Assembly: GCA_963942565.1 (NCBI GenBank)
Contig: OZ012691.1
Location: forward strand, 15,104,058-15,168,057
Source: Maea johnstoni
Lineage: Eukaryota > Annelida > Polychaeta > Spionida > Magelonidae
Reading direction: 5' to 3'
Length of the DNA stretch: 64,000 nt
Position 1 is the first letter of the stretch. Every line of letters starts with the position of its first letter. Below the pieces are notes generated by a model. It was not told where the DNA came from and did no database searches. It saw nothing but the letters and a program-made list of their open reading frames with translations. Made by a program: the position numbers and the translations under genes. Positions 36,145-47,112 of the stretch are shown here, in pieces.

Positions 36145-36150
36145 GTAATG
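35894..36150. repeat. compound (TAC)n(TAA)n microsatellite
   Basis: ACT-type repeats with AAT, TTT and GATGCT interruptions to about 36103, then AAT repeats to 36150. Confidence 0.97.
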
Positions 36151-36536
36151 ATATAGGATTTGATATTTTCATTGTTTTGGACAACACCCGTTCTGAAAAC
36201 AAAATAATTCTCCTTATCTCTCAGTATATCCGGGTACACCCAAGTCCATCTTGATATCATGATCAATCTTATAATATTTTCTTTCTTGTCTATCGTCGTG
36301 AGCCTAATGTAATCCAATGCTATTCAAAATGTAGTTTGATCGATAATGGCATCCTCTTACAGCATGAAGATACTCCAGGTTCAACCTGTTTCACGAATGA
36401 GTACTCTTTATCTCTCACAAGGCTACTCAAGTCAGCGAGTTGAATCATAACAAATTTAATTGACCTTGTGCAACGCGAGGGGGCGTTGCTTCCTCAAACA
36501 TATTTCTTGGATACTCGTTCGGTTGTATCTACAGTA
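36151..36536. other. no recognisable gene
   Basis: No supported feature. Confidence 0.4.
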
Positions 36537-36731
36537 AATGTCATAAAAATAAGTCAAGCACATCAATGACTCACGTAGCTTGCAAACAAAGCTTTGTTCA
36601 GCTGTGAGTCAGGGACCTAGCTGTGACTGCAACCATGCTAGGTCAACTGGGTGGCAATCGGGAGTGTGGTTGTGTTTTAATGCCCGGGCAAATCATGCAT
36701 TTAGTGTAGGAATTAATTGTCTGCACTGTAC
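36537..36731 (+). mobile_element. MITE family A, left-truncated copy (A10)
   Basis: AATAAGTCAAGCACATCAAT, ACTCACGTAGCTTGCAAA and TTTAGTGTAGGAATTAATTG with CTGCACTGTA at the right end. The first 60 bases of the family are missing. It carries the GTCAGGGACC insertion subtype of A2 and A4. Confidence 0.85.
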
Positions 36732-37189
36732 TATGCGTCAATCACGACACGTACATACATAGAACCTCAGGCATAAAGGAGAAATAAAAGAAAATATATA
36801 AAAACTATCACTGCCAGCTCTACTATCATCATGACGCATTATGTATAGGTATCAACTGTTCTAGTTCTCTATATGCATATTGAAGTTATTCTGACTCACG
36901 GAAACGTGCTAATTCTATTATTTCTAAAAGTCGTTAAATGTTTGTGCTCTGTATCCTGCTCTTAGTAACCACAACAATGAGAATTTTATCTATATAATGA
37001 AGTACGACGATGGCCCTTAGATTCCTATATATTTACATGTGTTATAAGCAATACGTATATACCTCCCCTCAGCTCTATGATATTAAGACAGATACGTGAT
37101 CGTTGGGCAAACAATCTAGCATAGGAGGGAAGAAGTGCGGGTTTTTAAATGACGATATCGATAATTGTCTTGAAATGTCGTTGATCATC
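36732..37189. other. no recognisable gene
   Basis: No supported feature. Confidence 0.4.
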
Positions 37190-37400
37190 ACTTTTCGTGC
37201 CATATTGATACTAATTGGTGGCTTGCCATCTTCTAGTGGTGGAGAAACACGGAGCACAGTACCTAGAGACAAAAAACGCCTAACCCAAAGTAACTTTCTC
37301 ACGTGCTTCAAGCCGGATCCAAACCTGGCTAGCAGTAAAATAATTAAGACTACAAAGCAATCAGTGACAATGCCTTGAACCAATGGGCTATCGATAGACA
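37190..37400 (-). mobile_element. SINE S2, strongly eroded copy
   Basis: CGTGCCATATTG, GGAGAAACACGG, CGCCTAACCCAAAGTAACTT, TCTCACGTGC and GACAATGCCTTGAACCAATG keep the order of S2 body, junction and head on the minus strand. Confidence 0.55.
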
Positions 37401-37465
37401 GACAATACCTTCGTATAACTGCATGATGGTTTGTATGATTACGTATTCAGTGAGGTTTGATTTTG

Positions 37466-37724
37466 ACTGTAGAGATATTTAATCCTTGCACCAGTCGACC
37501 GGACGTCTGCCAGTGCCTGGTTGTACAAACAGCCTTGGATAACATGTCAAACAGATAAGCCAAGCACATCAATGAGCCACGTAGTTGCAAATCAAGGCTA
37601 CATTAATTTTGGGGGTCACCCATGCATCCATGTCCGGTAAACCGGATGGCAATCAGGCGTATAGTCCGTTATTATGTCCAGGCTGTCCATGCATTTAGTG
37701 CAGGAATTAAATGTTGGCCCTGTA
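37466..37724 (+). mobile_element. MITE family A copy (A11)
   Basis: CTGTAGAGATATTTAATCC to GAATTAAATGTTGGCCCTGTA. It is near full length and forms an inverted pair with A12, 80 bases away. Confidence 0.9.
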
Positions 37725-37804
37725 CATTTAATACCGTATGTGTTATATTGTAGTATTCAAATACCTGACCTGACCCTTACCTAGCCGCTTTTCCCGCCTA
37801 TAGC

Positions 37805-38076
37805 TGCAGTGCAGACATTAAGTCTCTGCACTGAATACTCGGTCAGACCGGGCATAAAGAACGACAGCACGCCCGATTAGGTTTCAAGTAATTCAGGTTT
37901 TGGATGCAACTGCAGGCCTCTGACGTCACAACTGACCGTAGCTTAGATACATAGCTTCGAGCTTAATAAATATACTTTATTTGCTTTTTTCACATGTTGT
38001 CCGTGAACGTTTGGAAACCAGTCGCTGACATACGTCCGGTCGACTGTTGCAGGAATTAAATGTCTACTTGCATTAC
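37805..38076 (-). mobile_element. MITE family A copy (A12), diverged
   Basis: TGCAGTGCAGACATTAAGTC at one end and GGAATTAAATGTCTACTTG at the other. CATACGTCCGGTCGACTG is preserved, while the middle is rearranged around GGATGCAACTGCAGGCC. Confidence 0.82.
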
Positions 38077-38313
38077 CTTAAAATACAACTGATGTCGAGT
38101 AGAAATTAAACTTCTGAGCTCTGTGCAGATTAACTGCAAACTCGTGCCTATCGAGTTCATTAGTGATTAGAATTATAGTTTCAGATACACTGCATCATGC
38201 AGCAGTGCACCGATTAATTAGCCGGTTTATTAAATGAATGTTGCTGCTAAATATTGAAATCAGGTCTGGTCCTGTCCTACGATTTTGACGCTTGTTACGC
38301 CTATAAAACGTTC

Positions 38314-38468
38314 GGTATAACAACACAGTTATTGCCTGTCTTGTTGGTGGATGGTGCAGATTATCACCCCTCGAAGGGAATTATTTCCCTCGGGAAATAA
38401 TTCATTCTCGGGGTGATAATCTGCACCATCCACCAACAGGCCAGGCAATGACTGTTTACTATACTATA
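38314..38468. repeat. near-perfect hairpin of about 155 bp
   Basis: TTGGTGGATGGTGCAGATTA on the left is matched by TAATCTGCACCATCCACCAA on the right. The arms extend inward to AATTATTTCCC / GGGAAATAATT and outward to CAGTTATTGCCTG / CAGGCAATGACTG. The loop is only a few bases (about 38388). Each arm is roughly 70 bases with few mismatches. No other copy is in the window. It is a candidate foldback MITE or a recent inverted duplication. Confidence 0.92.
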
Positions 38469-38579
38469 CTTACGGATTGATGCACAACGGCATTCATGTT
38501 ATCGACAAACACGGTTAAAAAACTTCCAGAGTTTCTTTCCTTAATTAGGGAAACGTTTCCCTTAAGTCAATAATCACCG

Positions 38580-38775
38580 CAACACATAAACCTACTATGC
38601 TAAATGATTCCATCTTAAAGCAGGACATTGTTCATGGTTAGCGGTTACACGTGCGTAATAAATCTGCCCTATCCAATATTCCCTTTAGCACGTTTTCCTT
38701 ATCAACACGACAGCCAGTGTTGTTTGCCGAAGAAAACAGCCCTGCCATCTAGGATGTACTATGCCCACAAACACC
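38580..38775 (+). repeat. interspersed repeat G, copy 2
   Basis: CAGGACATTGTTCATGGTTA, TTTAGCACGTTTTCCTTATC and CCCTGCCATCTAGGATGTAC parallel copy 1 at 35580-35775. Confidence 0.7.
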
Positions 38776-39740
38776 ATCCACGTCACATTTGCAATATATG
38801 CATTATCTGACACGTACATTTTGGGGCAAAAATTTGTGTTCAACAAAGGGAGATTGTTAAGTTGACAGGTCCTACTAGAAAATTGTCTAACCTATATGCC
38901 ATTGTTATACATGCATACTTGAGTTCTTCCAGAACTTACAAATAGGCGAGCTCTATGCTAGGCCGTGATACGTTATACCTATTACAAAATCCTATTCAAT
39001 GTTGTTGCCTAATTATATTGCTGGTGATTTCTACAGTCGGCATACAAAGTGCCTTTAAATTCATACTTCACGTCCAGGGTCTTTCAGGAGTGAATACACG
39101 TCATGGCCATTCTGTCTGAAAAAGTATAAGCGTGTTGTATGTCAATACAAGTCGTGTCGACCCAACTGCCTTGTCAATAGCTCATGGTCATTGAGTGACT
39201 TACTCCTGGGAAAAGAGACAAAGTGGTCGGTGTGGCTATCTAATAAGATATTAATGTGTATGTAAAGTATACAGTACTAGCGCCATCAAGGCCAATTATA
39301 TTGCAGCATAATGGGCACCATCTTTACTGTCAATCTGTAGAAGGGACAAATTTCGTGTTAGAAATAATAAAACATTATGCACTTTTCCCTCATTTTTGAA
39401 TTACTGTATATGTGGGTTAATCATGTCCGATGATGACTGATGGTTATTTGAATGAAATTGAAGTGACAGAACATCGATTGCATATTCTTTAAAAATTCTG
39501 CTACAGATTCAATATCCTAACGTATATGATGCACAATATCATTCCCTGATTTTCTTAGTATTCCTCTAGTATATATATACATGTATATGTCAAATTGTTT
39601 CAAACCATGCAAACGTGAATGGAATAAATAAAATTAGTTGACTTTGATACAACTTATTACCAGGTATAGTAACAGTACAAACACGCGCAGCTGTAATGTA
39701 CACTCATTGGGTAGCTTCTTGTCCTATTGAAAAGTCAACC
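38776..39740. other. no recognisable gene
   Basis: No supported feature. Confidence 0.4.
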
Positions 39741-39843
39741 TATGTATGTTATATGTATGTATGTGTGCGTGTGTGTATGTATGTATATATGTAAGTATGT
39801 ATGCATGTATGTAGGTGTGTCTATGTATGTATGTATCTATCTA
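39741..39843. repeat. imperfect (TATG)n microsatellite
   Basis: TATGTATG units with TGTGCG, CATG and TCTATC variants. Confidence 0.93.
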
Positions 39844-39865
39844 TTTTGATTTAAATCCGGGGTTA

Positions 39866-41215
39866 AGGGTTAGGCGGTGGTTTTCTCCTAGGTTTCCTCC
39901 AATAGCAACTGACTATTGACAATTATTCCTCAATGCGAGAGAAAAATTGACCATAAACGAAGTTCCGAACCGCAAGAAGCTAATAATATAAGAATAAAAA
40001 GATGAAACACATAAAAGAAAAATATGAAATACGTAGAAGGTATCAGAATCAATCAGAGAACCATTAAGTGACTTTCACTCACTCCGCACTTAAGCCTGGA
40101 GGAGATATCAGCGCCACTTACTGGATAATGAAATTACCTTAATGGAATAAAAAATGGAAGATAATGCAGAAAGAAATCCATTCAAACAAGTAAAATAGAA
40201 TACCAATTACACCATCTTTTGAAAAGAATTTTTAAAAAATATTTTGAAGAGAAGTTTAAAAAAGGTGTTAATCTCATCGGATTTGAAAAAAAGATCATTT
40301 TGAAAAGAAGTTTAAAAAGAAGGTTTTAATCTTAACAAACACTCATCGGATTTGTATCACAGGCTAGTGGCTAGGCAGTGGTTTCCTTGCCCCGTGTACT
40401 GCAGTCTCCTCCATCATCAAAAACTGACTATTGACAATTTAGCCTCCATAAAAGAGAAAGATTGACCATACACGAAATTCAGAAGTTCCTAACCTCCAGT
40501 AGGTAATAATATAAGAATGAAAAGATGAAACATGTCGAAGAAAAATATAATACCCTTCAGATGGTATCAGGATCAATCAGAGAATCATTAAGTGACTTTA
40601 AGGCACTCTGCACTTAAGCCTGAAGATATATCAGCGCCACTTACTGGATAATGAAATTACCTTAATGGAATAAAAAATGAAAGATAATGCAGAAGTAAAA
40701 TAAAATACCAATTACAATATCTTTTGAAAAGAATCTTAAAGAAATATTTTGAAGAGAAGTTTAAAAAAGGTGTTAATCTCATCAGATTTGAAAAAAAAGT
40801 TCATTTTGAAAAGAAGTTTAAAAAGGAGGTTTTAATCTAAACAAACACTCATCGGATTTGTATCCCAGGTTAGTTGCTAGGCAGTGGTTTCCTTGCCCCG
40901 TGTACGCCAGTTTCCTCCATCATCAAAAACTGACTATTGCCAATTTAGCCTCCATAAAAGAGAAAAATTCACCATACACGAAATTCAGAAGTTCCTAACC
41001 ACAAGTAGGTAATAATATAAGAATAAAAAGATGAAACATGTCGAAGAAAAATATGATACCCTTCAGATGGTATCAGGATCAATCAGAGAACCATTAAGTG
41101 ACTTTAAGGCACTCTGCACTTAAGCCTGAAGATATATCAGCGCCACTTATTGGATAATGAAATTACCTTAATGGAATAAGAAATGGAAGATAATGCAGAA
41201 AGTGCATTCAACCAA
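39866..41215 (+). repeat. tandem array, 2.7 x about 500 bp
   Basis: TAGGCGGTGG (39871), TAGGCAGTGG (40372) and TAGGCAGTGG (40878) mark the units. Each continues CTGACTATTG, AATAATATAAGAATRAAAAG, GACTTT..CACTC.GCACTTAAGC, ATCAGCGCCACTTA.TGGATA and TTTTGAAGAGAAGTTTAAAA. The opening phrase GGTTAGGCGGTGGTTTTCTCC of unit 1 is the S2 body motif. Units 2 and 3 are closer to each other than to unit 1. Confidence 0.92.
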
Positions 41216-41537
41216 GTAAAGGAACAAAACCAGGCATTACATCACAGCAGGGAATAAACATGTAGCAGTTGAGGCCTGTATTAGTGGATTTCAGAGGTCT
41301 ATTCAGAGAAGTGGTGGGATAAGTTTTTCGTGAGAAAGCATTCGCTACGTGATGTATTACTGCCCATATCTAATTCTATGTGGTGCACCATTGCCCTTAT
41401 TTAATTTCTTCGTCAATAAAGGAATACCTTAGCGGGCAAATACATTCCATGTGGTGTAATTTTGCTCTTATCTAATACTAGGTGATCCCTGATCATTGCA
41501 TCTTTATTCTGCTATCTATCTTTATCTATATTTATTC

Positions 41538-41542
<5 letters not shown>
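41216..41542. other. no recognisable gene
   Basis: CTAATTCTATGTGG, ATTCCATGTGG and CTAATACTAGGTG at 41371-41484 recur at short range, an eroded tandem structure. Confidence 0.4.
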
Positions 41543-41632
<90 letters not shown>

Positions 41633-41643
41633 ATATATATATG

Positions 41644-41720
<77 letters not shown>
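41543..41720. repeat. (TA)n microsatellite
   Basis: TA repeats with ACATGTATAT and AAATATAT interruptions. Confidence 0.97.
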
Positions 41721-41721
<1 letters not shown>

Positions 41722-41724
<3 letters not shown>

Positions 41725-41930
41725 ATAATTTTCATTAGAACTAGGCATGACCTTATGACAAATGGTAATCATGAGTGGAAGCTGAGTAGGGAGGACAACT
41801 CCAAAAGTGCACATAAGATAACATAGTGGACTCTTCATTATCCTATTTCACCTTTTGAATTGTCCTCAATACTCAGCATCCACTCAAGATCACAATTTGT
41901 CATAAGGTCATACCCCGTTATAATCATTAA
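41722..41930. repeat. foldback element beside the (TA)n tract
   Basis: Left arm ATGACCTTATGACAAATGGT...GAGTGGAAGCTGAGTA...GAGGACAA is mirrored on the right by TTGTCCTC...TACTCAGCATCCACTC...ATTTGTCATAAGGTCAT. Each arm is about 85 bases with roughly 15 percent mismatch, with a short spacer at about 41822-41838. Confidence 0.85.
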
Positions 41931-42336
41931 ACCACTCTACCTCATAACAGATTGTCTGCTTAATGCAGAACCCCCATGGCTAGTCATCCACTACAAAGGG
42001 ACTTTCTTCAAAAGGATGAATAAAATACTGTCATTAAGTACCGCATCAGCACCCTGTGGTTAACAGACACCAGGTTTCATAACACATATCCATTAGTCGT
42101 ATTAGACAATGACTACTAATCCATCGCATTGCACAACATTTACCAAAAACTAATCCAGTAAAAAGTGCCCCGATACTATTTTGGCAACCATACTATCAAC
42201 CATACCGTTGATACTGCCACTGGTTAACACGTTTGGGGATTATCATAAATCCCCTGCCGCAAGTAAAATCCTCTGATGAGACCAGAGTGGGTCGATACCG
42301 CAAATATCATACAGTAGTAACTTTGCATATTGTACA
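41931..42336. other. no recognisable gene
   Basis: No supported feature. Confidence 0.4.
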
Positions 42337-42601
42337 TACAGTGCTGACATTTAATTCCTGCACTAAATGTGTAGGTATCACAGGCATTATACATGATTGC
42401 ACACCCGATTGCCACCCAGTTTTGTGGGCATGGATGTATGGATGGGCGGCCTCACAACCGAAAGTAGCTTTAATTCTAAAGATACATGGGACATTGATTT
42501 GCTTATCTTATTTTGTTTGACATGTTATCCATGTGTGTTTGTACAACCAGGCACTGCCAGACGTCCAGTTGACAGGTGCAGGATTGTATGCCTGTACTGT
42601 A
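42337..42601 (-). mobile_element. MITE family A copy (A13), full length with TA edges
   Basis: TACAGTGCTGACATTTAATT to TGTATGCCTGTACTGTA. TA lies at both edges and the interior is intact. Its right edge confirms the 14-base terminus TACAGTACAGRCAT on the other strand. Confidence 0.92.
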
Positions 42602-42764
42602 ACATAAGAATTGTATTCCCATTTACATTCCATGACATCAGCAGCAATTCACCGTCGCTCCAGACAACCGCAAAGCAAAATCACATGGTGCAGGTTGCGC
42701 CATTCCCACAGGTGTACTTCATCTGCTTCAGGATGTTTCTGCCCAATAGTCATCATACCGTGTC

Positions 42765-42766
<2 letters not shown>
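42602..42766. other. no recognisable gene
   Basis: An open frame crosses from the MITE through this segment into the microsatellite, but it is chimeric. Confidence 0.4.
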
Positions 42767-42843
<77 letters not shown>

Positions 42844-42872
42844 ATTATGTATTTTCATATGCATACACACAC

Positions 42873-42949
<77 letters not shown>

Positions 42950-42965
42950 ATATATATATATATAT
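42767..42965. repeat. two (TA)n tracts separated by a 32-bp spacer
   Basis: TA at 42767-42841 and 42873-42965, with CATATGCATACACACAC between. The second tract directly abuts the LINE RNase H fragment. Confidence 0.96.
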
Positions 42966-43262
42966 TCCGCAGCGTTGCATGCTCTGTATCTTGCTCTTGA
43001 TCGGATTGAAACAGCAGATGGTGATACAAAGTGTGCTCTTCAGGCAATTTGGGGCCAAAACTGGACGCATCCTCCTATCCTCAAGGTACTGTAAAGGCCC
43101 GTTCCCACTAAGGTTTTTTAGTGTAGCGACGGAACAGCGAGCGTTGCGAATTATGAGTCGCTGCGGTCTTTGCGCGGTCGGTAAGTAGATCGGTGTGGTC
43201 CGTTATGCCCTCGTTGCGGTCGGTACGCATCCGGAGCGGTTCGCTGTGGGCGAGCATCTGTT

Positions 43263-43294
43263 GCGATTTTTTTGAACATGTTCAAAAAAATCGC
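43263..43294. repeat. perfect 32-bp palindrome
   Basis: GCGATTTTTTTGAACATG followed by TTCAAAAAAATCGC is its own reverse complement over 32 bases with no loop. It lies inside the DNA transposon. Confidence 0.97.
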
Positions 43295-43483
43295 TGTAGA
43301 AAAAGTAGGGCACTGGATTGCTAATGGTCCGCGGTGCAGTCGCTGTAAAGTGGTTGTGGTCGTTGTGAGGTAGCTGTGCTATCGATGAGGTCGCTGTGCA
43401 ATCTTAATCATCGTTATGCTATCGTCTCACTCGTTACGTACTCGTAATCTATCGTTACCCTAACGACCTATGGAAAGTTCAGT

Positions 43484-43602
43484 TAAGCCCCGTTCCCACA
43501 TCTGCGATCTAGTGTAGCGACCGCACAGCGACCGCAGCGAATTATAAATCGCTGCGGTCGCTGTGCAGTCGCTACACTAAAAAACCTTAGTGGGAACGGG
43601 CT
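43484..43602. mobile_element. inner palindrome with the same kind of ends
   Basis: TAAGCCCCGTTCCCAC at the left and GTGGGAACGGGCT at the right. The arms meet around CAGCGAATTATAAATCGCTG. It resembles a two-ended short relative of the surrounding element, either nested by insertion or formed by internal rearrangement. Confidence 0.7.
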
Positions 43603-44370
43603 CAACGATCTGGTCGCTACAAACATTAATTGGGTCAATCCACACCGACCACGCAGCGATTTATAATTCGCAACGCTCGCTGTTCGGTCGCTACACTAAA
43701 AAAACCTAGTGGGAACGGGCCTTTACGCCTTCATTGGCTAGTACAGTACCACAAGAAAAGAATGTCTTTTCAATGGATTCCCAGTCATGTTGGCATTAGG
43801 GCTAATGAATAGGCAAATGCTGCTGCCAAGGCAGGCCTATTGAGAAGAGTCACACATATTCCCATTCTTTCTTGTGATTTTAAGAAACACATCAAGGTCC
43901 TTTTAAAATGCATATGGCAATCTGAGTGGGATGAAGCAGTCAACAACTAATTACAGGAAATTCAGCTTTGGCTTGGGCTGTACCCTGGAGGTTTTAGAAA
44001 CACTAGGTGTGAGGAAAGTGTTTCAGCAAGAATATGAATTTTCCCTTTTGAGAAAGGAAGACCGTACCCAATGTGTAGCCTGTGATTGTCGTTTGACTGA
44101 TGGTATTGATTTCATCGAATCCAGAAATAGACATTGTAATGCAAATAGCTCTAAGGAACTCATTGAAAGGTATCTCAAGACCGATTGTAAATCATTTTAA
44201 GAATTTAGTTTCTATTGAATCAACCATGAATGTGCAACTTATACAGTGAAACTGTTCATTGTTTTGAGCACTTTTATAGTCTCTTAAAACTTTGTTGTTG
44301 TAAGGACCACAGTATTTTATACAGATTTTATGGCACTTTAAATCAACCATTCAATACATTCACTCATTTT

Positions 44371-44524
<154 letters not shown>

Positions 44525-45383
44525 GTGTCTGAGTGTATATTTACTTATAACAAAATCGTTTCACATTTCCCTTTCTTTTCACATGCAGGAATTCCCCACT
44601 GCTCGAGATAGCACTGCCCGTATTATGAATCAGTATGCATTTATTCATCATAGTATAATTTGAATGTATGACGGCCAATATCACATTAGGGAATCTCTCC
44701 GTTAACACATAAATGTGTTTACGTGATCTAAAAGATCAAAGACTGCCGAATGACCACTACACACGCGAGATTTAACCAAATGGAATTGGTACAAGGGCAT
44801 AGGGAATAGGGGGCATACATCTCTACCGCGTAAGTACGCGGGAGGGTGCCAGTTCGCAGGGTTGGGTTTGTTATTCGGGCATCATGTAAGCAAAGGGTAC
44901 TGCATCAGCATGGGAATGTGGAAAGTATAATATAAGGGGCGTGGCATTGGAGATTGTGAAAGCAATTGGGTACTGAGTCAGGGTGAGTACATGGGCCAAG
45001 TACTAATTTATTTGAGTATTATGGAGGAAAGACGGTTAAAGAGGTATACGGCTGGCTTGTATTCTGCTCTTGGCTCCCCTTTTGGGAGCAATATTTGTAG
45101 AGACTGTAAGAGGCGATATTCTAGTAGTATTGGGCATGTGTGATGTATCTTCTAGGCCGTCAAGGCAAGTAGTCATTTGGTTATTGAGAATCAATAATAC
45201 GAGGTAATAATGAGATGTGTAGGGGGTATTGTCTGATACAAAAACGTTGTGCAATTGACCAAATGACAGTTCCTGGCTAGAAAAGTTTATGTATTCTTCT
45301 ACAAATTGCAGAATGATAGTTTGATCAAAAAGATATCGTTTTTTATCGTTACTTCCGCGCATAAGTATTTCTGGAAGTTTGCC
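44525..45383. other. no recognised gene; 108-codon minus-strand open frame
   Basis: The minus-strand frame at 45036-45362 (MRGSNDKKRYLFDQTIILQF...) has an even composition but no motif I recognise, and no supporting splice sites. The possibility of a degraded coding fragment is left open. Confidence 0.25.
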
Positions 45384-45593
45384 TCAATCCTTATGCTGTT
45401 GGTGGCTGACGTGGCCAATACAAAATCATGCAAGAAAAACTAAACTGACTGAAACCCTTGCACATGGGTACTTCTCTGAGGGTCCTCTGTGAGAGCTATT
45501 CAATGAATACCAACACGACAGGGTTAAGATGTTTTTCAAAATATCTTTGCGTCCTTGCACTTTGGACGAAAGTATCCTCAGCACTGGAGTTAA
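45384..45593 (+). mobile_element. MITE family B copy (B6)
   Basis: CAATCCTTATGCTGTTGGTG to CAGCACTGGAGTTAA, with ACATGGGTACTTCTCTGAG and GACAGGGTTAAGATG inside. Confidence 0.82.
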
Positions 45594-45609
45594 ACTGTCA
45601 GCGCTCCCT

Positions 45610-46045
<436 letters not shown>

Positions 46046-46122
46046 GTACCTTCAGTGCATATGCATAGAGGAGCGAGAGTATCCATGCTGATGCTCCACC
46101 CCTAGGGGGGACATTATAAATG

Positions 46123-46436
46123 CCTTTATGTCCGTAGCAATTAGGAATCCCTCATAAATATTGCACGAATCAGTGAGATATGGCATCCGCGCGCACTCAT
46201 TAAATAATCCAATCCAGTATTTCACCCATTAGCAACATAAGTGCACACACGCGGTCGGACATATTTGACTTAAAATCATCAAATAGAATAGTATTTGAAA
46301 AATATTCCAAAAGGTATTGTTAAATACACCTTGATCTACAACTTTCAGTCAAATATTTCTCAAATTGTCACTTTCTTATCAAGATATGGCCATATTTGTC
46401 AGACCATGTTTACGTTTCAGGCGTGCATGGGTTAAG
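46123..46436 (+). mobile_element. MITE family C, eroded copy (C4)
   Basis: CTTTATGTCCGTAGCAAT near the left edge and CGTGCATGGGTTAA at the right edge are C-type ends. The left TTAACCC is lost. Confidence 0.45.
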
Positions 46437-46604
46437 GCGCCTTCGTAGCTAGACTAAGATAGGTCAAGCATCCCGGCGGGGTAAGACTCTCTTCCTATCC
46501 GTCATACTGTCTAGCTGGGTAGCAAGGTGAAAATGTCATTGCACATTGCATAATAGGCATTAGCTGCTTCCTGAAAAGGCGAAGTGAAAACACTTGTATC
46601 TTGA

Positions 46605-46850
46605 ATGTTGTTGAATCCATTCATAATCGTACATGTACTTCCCCTCGAATTCGAATTTAGAACTTCGTCGATTCTCACTTTTTTGCCATTTCAAGTTAAT
46701 TTGGATTTCAGTGGAAAACATTTATCTCTTAAGTGTTGAATCCATTCATGCGCGTACTTCTCGAATTGGAATTCAAATCCTCGTTGACTGTCACTTTTTT
46801 GCCATTTTTAGGTTGATTAGGATTTTTTGGACATTTTATCTATCGCTTTG
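46605..46850 (+). repeat. tandem duplication, 2 x about 120 bp
   Basis: GTTGAATCCATTCAT, TACTTC..CGAATT.GAATT and CACTTTTTTGCCATTT recur at 46610-46700 and 46734-46812. Confidence 0.88.
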
Positions 46851-46889
46851 TGATGGTTAATGTGAAATGGAGAATTACGTTTAGCATAA

Positions 46890-47112
46890 AAGAAATTTGT
46901 TTTCAGCCATATTGCGGCTAGGTCGTTACTAGCCCATTGTAACTGTTGCAGGAAACCGAAGTGCTCGGCGAAAACCACCGCCTTACCCCAAGTCACTGGC
47001 AACTCTCTCACATGCCCCGGGCGGGATTCGAACCCGAACAGTGGTGAGAAACACCTAGCGGACAGTGGCAACACCTTAGACCACACGGCTAGCAGGGCAA
47101 GCCCGCGCTGCC
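46890..47112 (-). mobile_element. SINE S2, full-length copy
   Basis: Minus strand: GTGTGGTCTAAGGTGTTGCC (A box region), GGGTTCGAATCCCGCC (B box), GTGAGAGAGTTGCCAGTGAC, TTGGGGTAAGGCGGTGGTTT, TCGCCGAGCACTTCGG, AACGACCTAGCCGCAATATG. The order matches the other S2 copies. Confidence 0.88.

Larger units (their letters stand above)
43092..43725. mobile_element. 634-bp palindromic-end DNA transposon inserted in the LINE
   Basis: Ends are TAAAGGCCCGTTCCCACTAA and TAGTGGGAACGGGCCTTTA. The inverted repeats extend about 75 bases inward through TTTTTTAGTGTAGCGAC and AGCGTTGCGAATTAT. The interior is dense in GGTCGCTGTG/GTCGCTAC-type repeats. TA lies at both edges. It separates two RNase H blocks that are adjacent in intact LINEs. 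No transposase is seen. Confidence 0.88.
42966..44220 (+). mobile_element. LINE RNase H domain and tail, split by a DNA transposon
   Basis: Before the insertion (42966-43091) the frame reads [20 protein letters not shown] and [19 protein letters not shown]. After it (43726 on) comes QYHKKRMSFQWIPSHVGIRANE then ANAAAKAGL. These are successive RNase H blocks (LALD, ALQAI, W(V/I)PSHVGI.(G/A)NE.A). They are followed by WQSEWDEAVNN and, in another frame, LLRKEDRTQCVACDCRLT, the zinc-binding tail found in I/Nimb-group elements. A TAG replaces the lysine after ANE, and frame shifts occur near 43950 and after 44095. The 5' part of the LINE is not present. Confidence 0.8.

Noticed and set aside
35862-36317. 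Poly-serine, poly-leucine and poly-valine frames, also at 25229, 53346 and 57380
   Set aside because: Products of ACT and AAT trinucleotide repeats. No flanking coding sequence supports an amino-acid-repeat protein.
37920-37930. TGACGTCA-like site in MITE A12 (CTGACGTCAC)
   Set aside because: It arose within a diverged transposon copy, with no promoter context.
42397-43188. 263-codon frame
   Set aside because: It runs through a MITE, a spacer, two microsatellites, a LINE edge and a DNA transposon end, so it cannot be a gene.
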